Origin: Niastella soli
Lineage (GTDB): Bacteria > Bacteroidota > Bacteroidia > Chitinophagales > Chitinophagaceae
DNA: 64,000 nt
NCBI RefSeq assembly: GCF_017742245.1
Contig: NZ_JAGHKO010000014.1
Location: forward strand, 310,001-374,000
Direction: 5' to 3'
The translations under genes were made by a program, and so were the position numbers. Under the pieces are notes generated by a model. That model did no database searches, was not told the DNA's origin, and saw only the letters and a program-made list of their open reading frames with translations. Below, in pieces: positions 28,242 to 37,893 of this stretch. Positions within the stretch are counted from its first letter, which is position 1. Each line of letters starts with the position of its first letter.

Positions 28242-29432
28242 CTAAGGGGTCACTATGATTCTTTTATGCTCAATTTGAAAGTGACCGCCTTTCATTTGTA
28301 ACAATTGTAACACATTGGAAGCGGGTTGGTCCATATTGACAATCCCATAAAATTGCAGATCGGGAACCGATCCCTTGTACTCAACGTCAACATCGTACCA
28401 ACGTGACAGGGTATTCATCACATCTACTACCCCATCTCCTTTAAATATAAAGAGGTGATTTTTCCACGCGATCGCTTTTTCAATATCAACTTCATCATCA
28501 ACGCGGATAGTTCCTTTTTCTGACACCTGCGCTTGTTCACCTGGCGTCAGCACCGTTGCATGGCCGCCAGCAGGGGGAGTGATCCTAACACTCCCTTCCA
28601 GCAGCGTTGTTTTTACCTGTGGGTTATCGCTATAAGCGTTAATATTAAAATGCGTTCCTAATACGCGCACTTCTGTATTTCTAATGGATACAATAAATGG
28701 ATGGGCTTCGTCTTTTGTCACTTCAAAATAGGCTTCCCCCGTGATCTCTACCCTCCGTTCTTTACCCGAAAAACTCACCGGGAATTTTATTGAGCTGGCC
28801 GCATTCAACCACACTTTTGACCCATCGGGAAGCTTGAGTTGGTATTGTCCGCCTCTCGGAGTAGTTACAATATTCCAGGATGTAGCTTCGTCCTTTGCCT
28901 GCAGCCTCGCATCATGATATACCAACTCTGCTCCTCTTTTATTGATCACCGTTTTCCCCTGCTCGGCGATCACGCCGTTTTGAGCGTCATCTAACGCAAT
29001 AGTAGATCCATCTTGTAATGTCAGCACCGCTTTATTGCCCCCTGGTGGAATATCAGGGTCCTTTTTCTTTGTGTGAGTATCTGTAACTGCAATCTTCTCT
29101 TCCTTATTATTATTCTTTACAACTAACAGCCAGATCAAACTTACGGCGGCTAAAACTATGGCGGCTGCCAGGATGTAGTTAAACCAGTTTCGCTTTTTTG
29201 CGTATAAGCCAACCACTGGTGCAGACTGACCGCGGTCATGACTTTGCGTAAAATCATACAACTCCTGCATCGCCGCGTGCAACGAATCTTCATCAGTCAA
29301 CTCATTGAACACCTTCCTGTTCTCATTCGATGCATCAATCCAATCATTCAACTCGCCTCGCTCTTCTTCGGTCAACTCCTTATGGATATGCTTCTTGATC
29401 AGCATAGCTATGTCACCTGCCCTATCGGTCAT
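28242..29432 (-). CDS. FecR-family anti-sigma / sigma regulator
   Basis: A 396-residue inner-membrane protein with an N-terminal cytoplasmic HTH-like region (LIKKHIHKELTEEERGELNDW), one membrane span near residues 86-106 (YILAAAIVLAAVSLIWLLVV) and a periplasmic FecR domain (TPRGGQYQLKLPDGSKVWLNAASSI, EITGEAYFEVTKDEAHPFIV, VRVLGTHFNINAY). The C-terminal STN-binding-like tail follows. It should relay the SusC signal to an ECF sigma factor, but no sigma gene lies next to it; 29433-30621 holds none. The nearest sigma is at 44195, on the same strand. Confidence 0.9.
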   Translation of the reverse strand: MTDRAGDIAMLIKKHIHKELTEEERGELNDWIDASNENRKVFNELTDEDSLHAAMQELYDFTQSHDRGQSAPVVGLYAKKRNWFNYILAAAIVLAAVSLIWLLVVKNNNKEEKIAVTDTHTKKKDPDIPPGGNKAVLTLQDGSTIALDDAQNGVIAEQGKTVINKRGAELVYHDARLQAKDEATSWNIVTTPRGGQYQLKLPDGSKVWLNAASSIKFPVSFSGKERRVEITGEAYFEVTKDEAHPFIVSIRNTEVRVLGTHFNINAYSDNPQVKTTLLEGSVRITPPAGGHATVLTPGEQAQVSEKGTIRVDDEVDIEKAIAWKNHLFIFKGDGVVDVMNTLSRWYDVDVEYKGSVPDLQFYGIVNMDQPASNVLQLLQMKGGHFQIEHKRIIVTP

Positions 29433-30621
29433 GAAATTCGATTTTGGTATTGTCTGATTTATATAAAAACCGGCACCGAGTGGATATCTAACCTCAAAAT
29501 GAAAAAAAAGTAATAATTATTTAAAGTAGTTGTAAAGACTTCAGCATTTCAACTGTATTATAATGTTAAATAATTTTTATCATCCAAGGTTAGATTAGTA
29601 GTCCTAATAGGTTTTTATGTAAGTAACACGTCATTGAAAAATGCCATCCCTTGTAACTGTCATTTGAACATTTATATAAAGGAGCAAATCATGACATCGA
29701 AATTAACATCTTCCCTCAAAGCATCACTGGCAACCAGTTGAGTAGCAAGAACACATAGACGATCTTATGTAGAGCCGACTGCCAGGAACACAATAGCACT
29801 GAGCAACATATTAAAGACCAAAGACCAACCCCGACAACTTCCAATTTCCTGAACGCCATTTCCCAACCAAAACTAACATCACATGAAACCTGGATATAAA
29901 ATCCTTGTTGACCAATCATTTAGTTCTCTCTTACAAGATCAGATCAACTCGCCTTATAATATTTATAATGGCGAGGATATCTCTCCTTCTATTACAAAGC
30001 GCTCCCATGCTTTTCTACCACCAGCTATTCCCCCACTCTTTCGCAATGTTGACTTCTATATTATAAAGCATATACGGGAGGCCGCAAGCATAGCGCAAAC
30101 ATGACCACCATCAGCTGCCCATCAGAATCAAAAGGATCGCTTACAAGAATATACTTAGTCATCAAAATACAATTAATCTTAATGTTACTTTTTCGTAACT
30201 TTAATAACACCCACCCCTAATGACAACTATTGGGCGCCAAGTCCCTACAGGTAACACAACTTTATTAACCATTCATGCTAACCCCTCATGTCATTAGAAA
30301 ATAATATCATTGTACTTATTTACGTACCGAATACAATTACAGGAATAAAGAATAAATTACTTCGATCAACAAATAATTATCAGAGTAGTAAAGCCCACTA
30401 TTCACGTAACACCATCTCTCAAGCACCAACAATCAGATCAATCTGCTCAATTCCTATTCTAAGTGGCTTTTGTGAATCCAGCTTTAGCTAACCAAGAGCA
30501 ATTTATTTAGGCATTAGGTACAGTTGCAATTTTCACAGTAACTGAACCACCAAAACGGGTTTTATAAAAACACCACTGGATCATTACGCATTTTGATAAC
30601 TGCTTTCAACTTATACTATAA
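29433..30621. other. 1.2-kb AT-rich gap upstream of FecR
   Basis: No convincing gene on either strand. Short open frames here have no recognisable domain or codon bias. The position is where an ECF sigma gene would be expected for the FecR-SusC locus. It also precedes the Detocs operon, so it probably holds both promoters. I see no tRNA, integrase or clear insertion boundary. Confidence 0.55.
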
Positions 30622-33600
30622 ATGGACAACATCTTACGATACTTTCTTTCCTCTATAGCTAAACCAGACCGGGGAGTATTGGGTACCATTTACCACTTAA
30701 AAAATAATGCTGACTACCAGGATCTGTGTACATTAATTGACTCTACATCACACGCTGTTCAGCGACAAATCACTCACTTTATAGGTAATCCATTCCCTAA
30801 ATCTTACGCTGAACTGGGTAGCGTTCCTGCTATTATAGAATCAAGTTCAACCGACGCAGAATTGGATTGGCTGTTCCTCGCATTAAGACATGGACACTCC
30901 CAAATAAGATCTTTCCTGAAATTAAAAATTGAGTTTGAAAAATTCATCCTTAATGCGAAGTACGAAGAGGCTGAAAATACCTTAACCCAAATAGAGACCG
31001 AAATATGTGTCTCCTTATGGAGCCTTGAGAACAGGTTGCTATTATCCAATTTAAAAAATGGATTAGCCGGCAACAAACATTTATTAGAAATATTTCTAGA
31101 TCAAATTGAAGATATAAAAGTAAAATGCCTGTCGATATACCTTAGCGAAAGAGTAGAAATTGGATCAACTGTCTGTTCCTATGAACAAAAGATCCTGGCC
31201 GCATTTAACAATTACAAACAGCCAGACAGAGACGCTGTAATTTCCTACTTCTTATTTAAGCTGGTCCCCTATAAAACCGAAAACATAAACGTCAAATTTA
31301 TTCTGGAACAGGAATTTAAATTCTCCCTGGTAGACAGATATTTAACACTGGTTAAACTATGTTCACTGGCCGCCACCAATTTGATCGACCTAAATCTGGA
31401 CAAATATGTTTACAAACTAAGAAACCTCTATCAAAAAACTGAGGACCACGTTTTACAAAATGTTGTCTGCAAACTAAAAGGAGAATGGGAACCATCCATT
31501 GTTCCGTATAATGACAAAATATTGGTCGCCTATCGCTTATACCTGGAGGGTAACTACAAGGATTGTTATCATCTTTCAAAAACAATCTTGAACAATGAAG
31601 TAATTGACTTCAAACTCCTGGTCATCCATATAAAATGCAGCATCTACTTAAAAATTGATGAGTACGATATAGGAAGCACGGTCATATTGGAAAGAATATT
31701 AAAATCAATTCGGTACATTCTCACAAAAGAAAGGATTGATATATTTAGCCAAATCCTTATCAAATTTGCTTATGTGCTGGAAAGCCATACAATTGGGGTA
31801 AAATTGTATGATTACTTTATGATGGAGATCGCTAACGATGAAAAACACTCCAAACTATCAAGAATATCAGACCATTCACACAACCCGACACATTATCAGC
31901 TCTACAGACCAGCGCAACAAGCCGCCTGTTTAATAAAACAAATTGAACACATCCATAACAACTTTTCCCATAGCTATTTTTATTACACCATAACACACAA
32001 CACAGCTGAAAATATAGAACTATTACTCAATAATGATATCCGGAAAAGGTTTATCCTTATTGATTCGTCAATAGCAGCAAATAATTACGGAAAAAGCATT
32101 TCAGACCTCAAATCAATTCTCCCAGACTTGATTGATGTGGGCTTTGCATACGAAAAGGCGATCAGGAGATTATTTAATTGCTATATAACCATCAAGAATT
32201 TTAACGGCGCAATAGACTTATTTGTCGACAGTCACTTTCATTCAAACGCGTTAACAACAAAGTTCGATAGTAATAATTTAATTAAACTAAACAAAAAAAA
32301 TAGATTTAGAAACCTACACCCGTCCATTACGGTACCCATATTCTATTTCATAAATGAAGCAGAAGAAGTAGACATCTCTAACACGCTAAAACTTTTTTTG
32401 AGAAGCTTTGGGGTTTCAAAACCTTCAGAATTGAAGCCGGGCAGACTTACATCCCCCAAAAAATATATAGAATTCTTCTTTTACAACGTTTGCACCGTTG
32501 AAATTTTGAAGCATTCTTCCATATACGAAACGCCTAAAGAGATCATTATTGAAAGAATAAATGTACTAAACAACCTGGCTGAGTGGAATTCGACTCAAAA
32601 GGAACATTATAATAATGAGGTCCAGGAAAACACCAAGAAGTTAATTATCCTGGATGGCATTAATAAATTAAACGAAAGCAAAATATACATCAACGAAGAT
32701 GGATTGTATGAAACGGAGATCAAATTTGAGGAACCGGCTTACGAAAGAATAATTTCGCTCATTAAGGTCCACAAAGACAATTCGGACATCGCCCATGATA
32801 AACCTGTTCCATTATACATGCATGAAGCATTAAAAGAACTTTTTCTGGCAATTCGTCATGGATACTTATTTAGTAAATATGGATTGGTAAATTATCTAAG
32901 TACCAGGATCCGGCATGGGATTTTGGAGGCGGCATTAAGACCCATCTATCAAAAGCTTAAATTAATAACCGAAAAGGGAACCACCGGGGATAAGTATATT
33001 CCTAATACCCACTGGGATAACGATCTCTTATCATCAAATGTATCAAAGGATAAAATAGACAGGTTCCACATTGAATTATCCAGCTTTTCAAAAGAATTCG
33101 ATCGCTATATTTTAGAAGACCTATTATCAAAAAAGCTGCAGATAAAAACAGAAAGCAAAAACAACTATGGCCTGTTTGATTTTACCTATACTGATGAGGA
33201 GATTGCTAAAATAGATATTTACAAAAAGACGCAGCAAGACTTTAAACAATTCATCCAGGCAATATTTAACGAACTGGGCAACAGAACAGATCAAAACCTC
33301 GAGATCATCCGGGAATATTTAACAACTGTAGTTGCCAGCAACCTGTCAAAACACCTTGCTGATTTGGAAGAAGCAGTCCAAAAGATCATTAAAAAGGATT
33401 CGTTACATGACTTTTTTAATAACATAAATATTTGCCGGGACCACATAAGAAAAGAATTGGAAAAGATCTCGCATTGGTTTGTAAGATCTGATAGCCAAAT
33501 GTCCGATTTTACGCTATCAGATATCTTAGACATTAACAATGAATATTTAAGTAAGTGCATTTTGACTAAGAAACTGCAACTGGATAAAAAGCTTAGTCCG

Positions 33601-34011
33601 AATATTAAAGTAAAGGGGAAATACTATGTTCACTTTTCTGATCTATTCAGGCTTTTTATGGGCAATGCCTTAGCCTATTCAAATTTACCAGGAGCGGAAG
33701 TACCCCTTCGAATATCAACCAAATTAGAAAATGATCCCTGGTTAGAAATAAACATTTACAACCCACTGGACAAAGACGCAGATCTAAATTATATAAATCA
33801 TAGCCTCAACAAACTAAAGTTAAAACATCACGACCTGGAATTATTAACCAGTGAAGGAAACTCTGGTCTGATGAAAGCCAGAAATATTCTTATTTCAGAT
33901 CTAAACAACCCGGCCAATGAAATAGACTATTTTGTTAATAGCGATAACGAATTTCAAGTTACACTAACCATTAACATCACAGATATTAAACATGAAGATT
34001 CTTTTAATTGA
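30622..34011 (+). CDS. dtcA: Detocs sensor histidine kinase DtcA
   Basis: An 1129-residue soluble protein. The first ~700 residues are helical and repeat-like (TPR-type sensor). A phosphoacceptor candidate follows in STRIRHGILEAALRP (His765). Near the C-terminus is a degenerate HATPase with an N-box-like FRLFMGNALAYSN (Asn1015) and a glycine segment EGNSGLMKARNIL. It overlaps the receiver gene by 20 nt, which itself overlaps a receiver-phosphorylase gene. This gene order and domain set match the Detocs antiphage system, in which a phage signal drives phosphotransfer to an ATP-cleaving effector. An unrelated two-component system would not carry the phosphorylase domain. Confidence 0.85.
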   Translation: MDNILRYFLSSIAKPDRGVLGTIYHLKNNADYQDLCTLIDSTSHAVQRQITHFIGNPFPKSYAELGSVPAIIESSSTDAELDWLFLALRHGHSQIRSFLKLKIEFEKFILNAKYEEAENTLTQIETEICVSLWSLENRLLLSNLKNGLAGNKHLLEIFLDQIEDIKVKCLSIYLSERVEIGSTVCSYEQKILAAFNNYKQPDRDAVISYFLFKLVPYKTENINVKFILEQEFKFSLVDRYLTLVKLCSLAATNLIDLNLDKYVYKLRNLYQKTEDHVLQNVVCKLKGEWEPSIVPYNDKILVAYRLYLEGNYKDCYHLSKTILNNEVIDFKLLVIHIKCSIYLKIDEYDIGSTVILERILKSIRYILTKERIDIFSQILIKFAYVLESHTIGVKLYDYFMMEIANDEKHSKLSRISDHSHNPTHYQLYRPAQQAACLIKQIEHIHNNFSHSYFYYTITHNTAENIELLLNNDIRKRFILIDSSIAANNYGKSISDLKSILPDLIDVGFAYEKAIRRLFNCYITIKNFNGAIDLFVDSHFHSNALTTKFDSNNLIKLNKKNRFRNLHPSITVPIFYFINEAEEVDISNTLKLFLRSFGVSKPSELKPGRLTSPKKYIEFFFYNVCTVEILKHSSIYETPKEIIIERINVLNNLAEWNSTQKEHYNNEVQENTKKLIILDGINKLNESKIYINEDGLYETEIKFEEPAYERIISLIKVHKDNSDIAHDKPVPLYMHEALKELFLAIRHGYLFSKYGLVNYLSTRIRHGILEAALRPIYQKLKLITEKGTTGDKYIPNTHWDNDLLSSNVSKDKIDRFHIELSSFSKEFDRYILEDLLSKKLQIKTESKNNYGLFDFTYTDEEIAKIDIYKKTQQDFKQFIQAIFNELGNRTDQNLEIIREYLTTVVASNLSKHLADLEEAVQKIIKKDSLHDFFNNINICRDHIRKELEKISHWFVRSDSQMSDFTLSDILDINNEYLSKCILTKKLQLDKKLSPNIKVKGKYYVHFSDLFRLFMGNALAYSNLPGAEVPLRISTKLENDPWLEINIYNPLDKDADLNYINHSLNKLKLKHHDLELLTSEGNSGLMKARNILISDLNNPANEIDYFVNSDNEFQVTLTINITDIKHEDSFN

Positions 34012-34432
34012 AGATACCGAGTTTAAGATTGAAAAGATCGTTGAATATCTCCGAACCTGCGGACACCCGGATATTAACATAAAAAAATCATACAATGCCG
34101 TATTAAAAGAAATAGATTCAATCAATTTCAGCGCTGATCTGATCCTTTTAGACATAAGCATCCCTGTTTTTGATGTTCCCGATGGCAGTAGTGAATTTAT
34201 GCCATCTGGCGGAAAAGCGATCTACAACCAACTTTACATGAATGGAATAGATGCTAAAGTGATAGTTATAACCCTTTATAAAAGTTTTGATGATGGCTCC
34301 TTAATAGAAAACCTGAACAAGCTATTTAATGAAGAATACCCCGAAACTTATTTGGGCTATATAGTATTTAACAGCAATGATATTAAGTGGCAGGCTGATC
34401 TTAATAAATTTCTAACTAACAATCAATGGTAG
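33992..34432 (+). CDS. dtcB: Detocs receiver-only protein DtcB
   Basis: A 146-residue single receiver domain with the acidic pair Glu7-Asp8, phosphoacceptor Asp54 in LILLDISIP and Thr94 in VIVITLYKS. There is no output domain. In described Detocs systems the stand-alone receiver acts as a phosphate sink that keeps the effector off without infection. It overlaps dtcA by 20 nt and dtcC by 7 nt, so the three are translationally coupled. The usual conserved Lys after the fifth strand is not obvious (GYIVFNSND). Confidence 0.85.
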   Translation: MKILLIEDTEFKIEKIVEYLRTCGHPDINIKKSYNAVLKEIDSINFSADLILLDISIPVFDVPDGSSEFMPSGGKAIYNQLYMNGIDAKVIVITLYKSFDDGSLIENLNKLFNEEYPETYLGYIVFNSNDIKWQADLNKFLTNNQW

Positions 34433-35682
34433 ATATTTTAATTATCGAAGACGATCTCCAAAAATTTGAGTCGATCAAATCCTGTATAGAAGAAGTAAAT
34501 CAACACCTCAATAATCATGTAACTCATGCTGAATGTATAATTGAGGCAAAAAAACTGGTTGAGCAAAAGCAGTTTGATATCCTTATTATCGACCTGGTTA
34601 TTCCATTAAGAAAAGGGGAAGTCCCTCACCCGGATAACTGTTGTGCTTTTCTGGAAGAATTGGAAACCAGTCCATTTTTGAATCCGCCATTATTCGTGGT
34701 GGGGCTAACGAAGTTTTTAGAATTAAATGATGATTCCGCCAATTTTTTTGAAGAGCGCTTATTCCATCTATTAAAATATGAATTAAGCTCCATGGAATGG
34801 AGAGGAAAATTGAAGAAAATACTTTTTCACCTTTATAAGGTTAAAGAAGATTTTTTAAGTCCTACTCATTTCAGACATAAATACGATGCTGCATTTATTA
34901 CGGCCTTATATAATCCTGAATTCGAAGCGGTGCAGAAACTGGCAACCAATTGGCGACAAATTAACCATACAGACGACCCAACCATCTATTATGAAGCTAC
35001 CATTTCTGAGAATGGAAAAACCAAGCGGATCTTAGCGGTGTATGCAGACCAAATGGGCATGGTATCTTGCGCTACTCTTTGCACCAAAGTTATCTTAAAA
35101 TTCAGACCTCAATATATTATAATGACAGGCATCACAGCCGGGGTTCGCAGAGCAAATGTAAACTATGGCGATATTCTAATTGCGGACCTTTGCTGGGATT
35201 ATAACGCTGGAAAAATTGTTGAATTTAAGGTGGAGGAAAAAGGCAGTGACCAAACCTTTACCAGCTTAAAATTCGAACCAGAGCCCCGTGCATTGCAAAT
35301 AAAACCTTCATTAAAAAACAAATTCATAGAGCTTTCAAACAACAAAGATCTACTATATAAGATCAGAAGTGGATTCCTGGGCAAAAAGATCACCAATGAT
35401 CTGTCAGCCTTTGTTGGACCAATAGCTTCAGGCTCCCAGGTTGTTGCCAGCAGTTCCAAAATGAATGCAATTAAAGATCAAAATAGAAAGCTAATTGGGA
35501 TTGAAATGGAAGCATACGGATTAAAATACGCCTGTACCCAGATCTTTGATTCAAAAGTAGTCCCCATTATCATCAAATCTATTTGCGACTTTGGCGATGA
35601 AACCAAGGACGATAGCTTTCAGGAGTATGCGGCATATACCAGTGCTCAATTTGCGAAGCATTTTTTGTTTCATTATTTATAA
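34426..35682 (+). CDS. dtcC: Detocs effector DtcC, receiver fused to nucleoside phosphorylase
   Basis: A 418-residue protein. Residues 1-~125 are a receiver domain (Asp9-Asp10, phosphoacceptor Asp56 in LIIDLVIP). Residues ~152-415 are a PNP/MTAN-type phosphorylase domain with MTGITAGV, the purine/ribose-binding GIEMEAYG (358-365) and the catalytic-type CDFGD (387-391). In Detocs this effector cleaves ATP to adenine and ribose-5'-triphosphate, halting infection. All key motifs look intact, so the system is probably functional. The overlap with dtcB supports tight stoichiometric control. Confidence 0.87.
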   Translation: MVDILIIEDDLQKFESIKSCIEEVNQHLNNHVTHAECIIEAKKLVEQKQFDILIIDLVIPLRKGEVPHPDNCCAFLEELETSPFLNPPLFVVGLTKFLELNDDSANFFEERLFHLLKYELSSMEWRGKLKKILFHLYKVKEDFLSPTHFRHKYDAAFITALYNPEFEAVQKLATNWRQINHTDDPTIYYEATISENGKTKRILAVYADQMGMVSCATLCTKVILKFRPQYIIMTGITAGVRRANVNYGDILIADLCWDYNAGKIVEFKVEEKGSDQTFTSLKFEPEPRALQIKPSLKNKFIELSNNKDLLYKIRSGFLGKKITNDLSAFVGPIASGSQVVASSSKMNAIKDQNRKLIGIEMEAYGLKYACTQIFDSKVVPIIIKSICDFGDETKDDSFQEYAAYTSAQFAKHFLFHYL

Positions 35683-35719
35683 TGATAGCAAAGCAGCAGG
35701 GTCGCTTTTTATTTTTCTG

Positions 35720-35875
35720 CCTCGCTAAGCTCCGGCAGGCCTCCCCCTGCCCTCCCGACTCGTCGGGAGGGTGAATTGCAACCTCGCGATTATTATTAAC
35801 CTCGCTAAGCTTCGGCAGGCCTCCCCCGGCCTCCCAACTCGTCGGGAGGAGGAATGCAGCCTCGCGATTATTTTT
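35720..35875. repeat. ~80-bp GC-rich direct repeat, two units
   Basis: Two consecutive units starting CCTCGCTAAGC at 35720 and 35800. Each has GCAGGCCTCCCCC, a CTCCC...GTCGGGAG hairpin and an ending CTCGCGATTATT. A related, diverged unit lies at 47640-47760, and the flanking tail TCGC-TTTTTATTTTT recurs with the stem-loop repeats. These are noncoding; any open frames through them are repeat-derived. Confidence 0.8.
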
Positions 35876-35950
35876 TATCAGGCGCTGTTGTATTGGGTTT
35901 CCATATCCCAAAATATTAAAAGAAATGTGAACCTGCACCAGCAACAGTTA

Positions 35951-35990
35951 AAAAAGGCTGCTTGGCAAAAAGCCAAAGCAGCCATTTTAT
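35951..35990. terminator. Strong hairpin terminator between dtcC and the GMC gene
   Basis: GGCTGCTTGGC, an A-rich loop, GCCAAAGCAGCC and TTTTATTG, preceded by an A-run. It lies between two convergent genes and could terminate both. Confidence 0.85.
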
Positions 35991-36030
35991 TGTAAAGCAT
36001 TTTTCGAAGTAAAACACTAAGATTCTCAAG

Positions 36031-37605
36031 CTATTTATTATTAACAATGTTTCTCGCTCCTCTTACAGCTAATGCGACATTGGTAAGGGTTGGATTACAA
36101 GCGTTAGAAGTAGGAATAATACTATTACCGCCTATGTACAAGTTATCAATATTCCAAACCTTTGAATATGGGTCAACCACACTTTTGCCATCATCTTTTT
36201 CGCCCATTCTACAGGTTCCTTGCGCGTGAAGACAAAGTCCCCAAGGCATAAATTTGGGTTCTGAACCGGGTAAAAATCCCCCAAGAGATTGTGCTGCATT
36301 TGTCATATCAATCATCATTTCGTGCATTAGCTTAGCATCTGCCTCACTAAAACCATATTCAAAAGTAGGTTGAGGCATGCCAAATTCATTAAAGATATCC
36401 TCTTCGAAAATTACCCGATTTTCGGGGCGCGTTTCAATACGGGCAAACCATCTTAAATCAACAATAACTCTATCATCAACATTTGCAGGCAGATCTCCGT
36501 AATGAAATGCATCCTTCGTTATTTGGCAATGCCAGGGACGTCCTTCTGAAACCGGAATCCAAATATTAGGTGCGGGATCATTAATTGGAATAGGTAGAGG
36601 ATCATTTGCGGCAAACGACAGTTTATTTTCACTAGACCTCAATTCGGAGCTCATTTTTTCAATAAGTTCCTTACTTAGTATTACCTGGCAAAAGGCAATC
36701 GGATGGTCATATAAATATCTCCCCAAAGCTTCTGGCCTGATTCCTGACGCCCAAAGCAGTTGCGCACTCATAATAGTACCACAGGCGACAATGAATCTAC
36801 TTGCATAAATATTGATACGTTCACCATTTTGTAAATCATCAACTTCCGCATACACAACGGCTCCATTTTCAACATGCAATCTTTTAACACGATGCTGAGG
36901 CCTTATTTCAAACCGGCCATCATTTATTTCAGGGTTATCGATAATGGGAGATAAAATTGTATCAGTACCAGTAAAGCGAACCAATTCACTATTTATTGAA
37001 CTTCGTTCAGCTCCCATCGGTAAGTTTTGCACGTGGTACGGATATTTAAGATGAGGATAATAACTAGATAACACATCTTTTAATACCGAATTACGAATCG
37101 ATTTTTCATATACATCAGTATGTTTATTTAATATTTTTTCCGCTTCTGTATAAAGATCCTCCCATTCATCATTAGAAATAAATTTAATTCTCTCAAGTTC
37201 GGGATGGTGCCTTGGAACTGCCCCGGTCCAATGAAGAAGCATACCACCTACAGAATAGGCGGCAGCAGCGCCATCAAGGTTTTTATTTGGATCTTGACGA
37301 GGATTCATTGCATTTTTTATAAATCCGGAATCTGGTTTATATGTGATCGGATCTAAAAAAGCTGAGCTTCCTCCTGAGGTAGGAACAGAAATTAAATGTA
37401 AAAATCCTCTAATCATACTCGCGAAATTTCCCATATTCCTTTGGAAGGGGAAGGAATTTTTCAAATTCTCTCCAGGCCTTTTACTGTATTGAGGGCCTGT
37501 ATCAACCATAATTGTTTTTAAACCTTCTGACACTAAAACCCGGGCATATGTACTTCCAGATGGGCCTGCTCCGATTATTAGAGCATCGCATGTTATTCTT
37601 TTCAT
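36031..37605 (-). CDS. GMC oxidoreductase, pyranose-oxidase-like
   Basis: A 524-residue flavoprotein starting at MKRITCDALIIGAGPSGS (37605). Residues ~6-36 are the FAD-binding motif. VGGMLLHWTGAVPRHHP follows, with His125 at the position where pyranose 2-oxidases bind FAD covalently (STHW motif). The C-terminus has HAQGTCRMG and NPTLTNVALA, the His/Asn catalytic pair of the GMC family. No signal peptide is visible. It probably oxidises a sugar or sugar conjugate. It is isolated between Detocs and a Cys-repeat lipoprotein. Other GMC dehydrogenase subtypes cannot be excluded. Confidence 0.82.
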   Translation of the reverse strand: MKRITCDALIIGAGPSGSTYARVLVSEGLKTIMVDTGPQYSKRPGENLKNSFPFQRNMGNFASMIRGFLHLISVPTSGGSSAFLDPITYKPDSGFIKNAMNPRQDPNKNLDGAAAAYSVGGMLLHWTGAVPRHHPELERIKFISNDEWEDLYTEAEKILNKHTDVYEKSIRNSVLKDVLSSYYPHLKYPYHVQNLPMGAERSSINSELVRFTGTDTILSPIIDNPEINDGRFEIRPQHRVKRLHVENGAVVYAEVDDLQNGERINIYASRFIVACGTIMSAQLLWASGIRPEALGRYLYDHPIAFCQVILSKELIEKMSSELRSSENKLSFAANDPLPIPINDPAPNIWIPVSEGRPWHCQITKDAFHYGDLPANVDDRVIVDLRWFARIETRPENRVIFEEDIFNEFGMPQPTFEYGFSEADAKLMHEMMIDMTNAAQSLGGFLPGSEPKFMPWGLCLHAQGTCRMGEKDDGKSVVDPYSKVWNIDNLYIGGNSIIPTSNACNPTLTNVALAVRGARNIVNNK

Positions 37606-37893
37606 TGTAAAAAAATTGAAGTTGAATAGTAAGCAGACAAGATTCATCTTGAGGATGTAAATAAGCAAGCTATTTGATTTCTACATATCACAGGTACCGT
37701 TTTTTCACCCAATTTAAACTGATAACCGTATTGAAAGAATATAAAGTCGACAATTACCTTTTTATGATTCTTATCAGAAATTTACTTTTGAATGGGCTTT
37801 AAAAAAATAGCAACACGACTGTAATGGTTTAAAAACAGGAAAAACACCCTTGTCAATAAATTCATAAATATATATTTTCAATAAATTTTATTG

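Noticed and set aside
29883-30491. Short plus-strand open frames upstream of dtcA
   Set aside because: Low-complexity, AT-rich, without start-site support or recognisable domains.
30622-35682. An ordinary two-component system
   Set aside because: The receiver is fused to a nucleoside-phosphorylase domain, not a DNA-binding output, and gene order matches Detocs.
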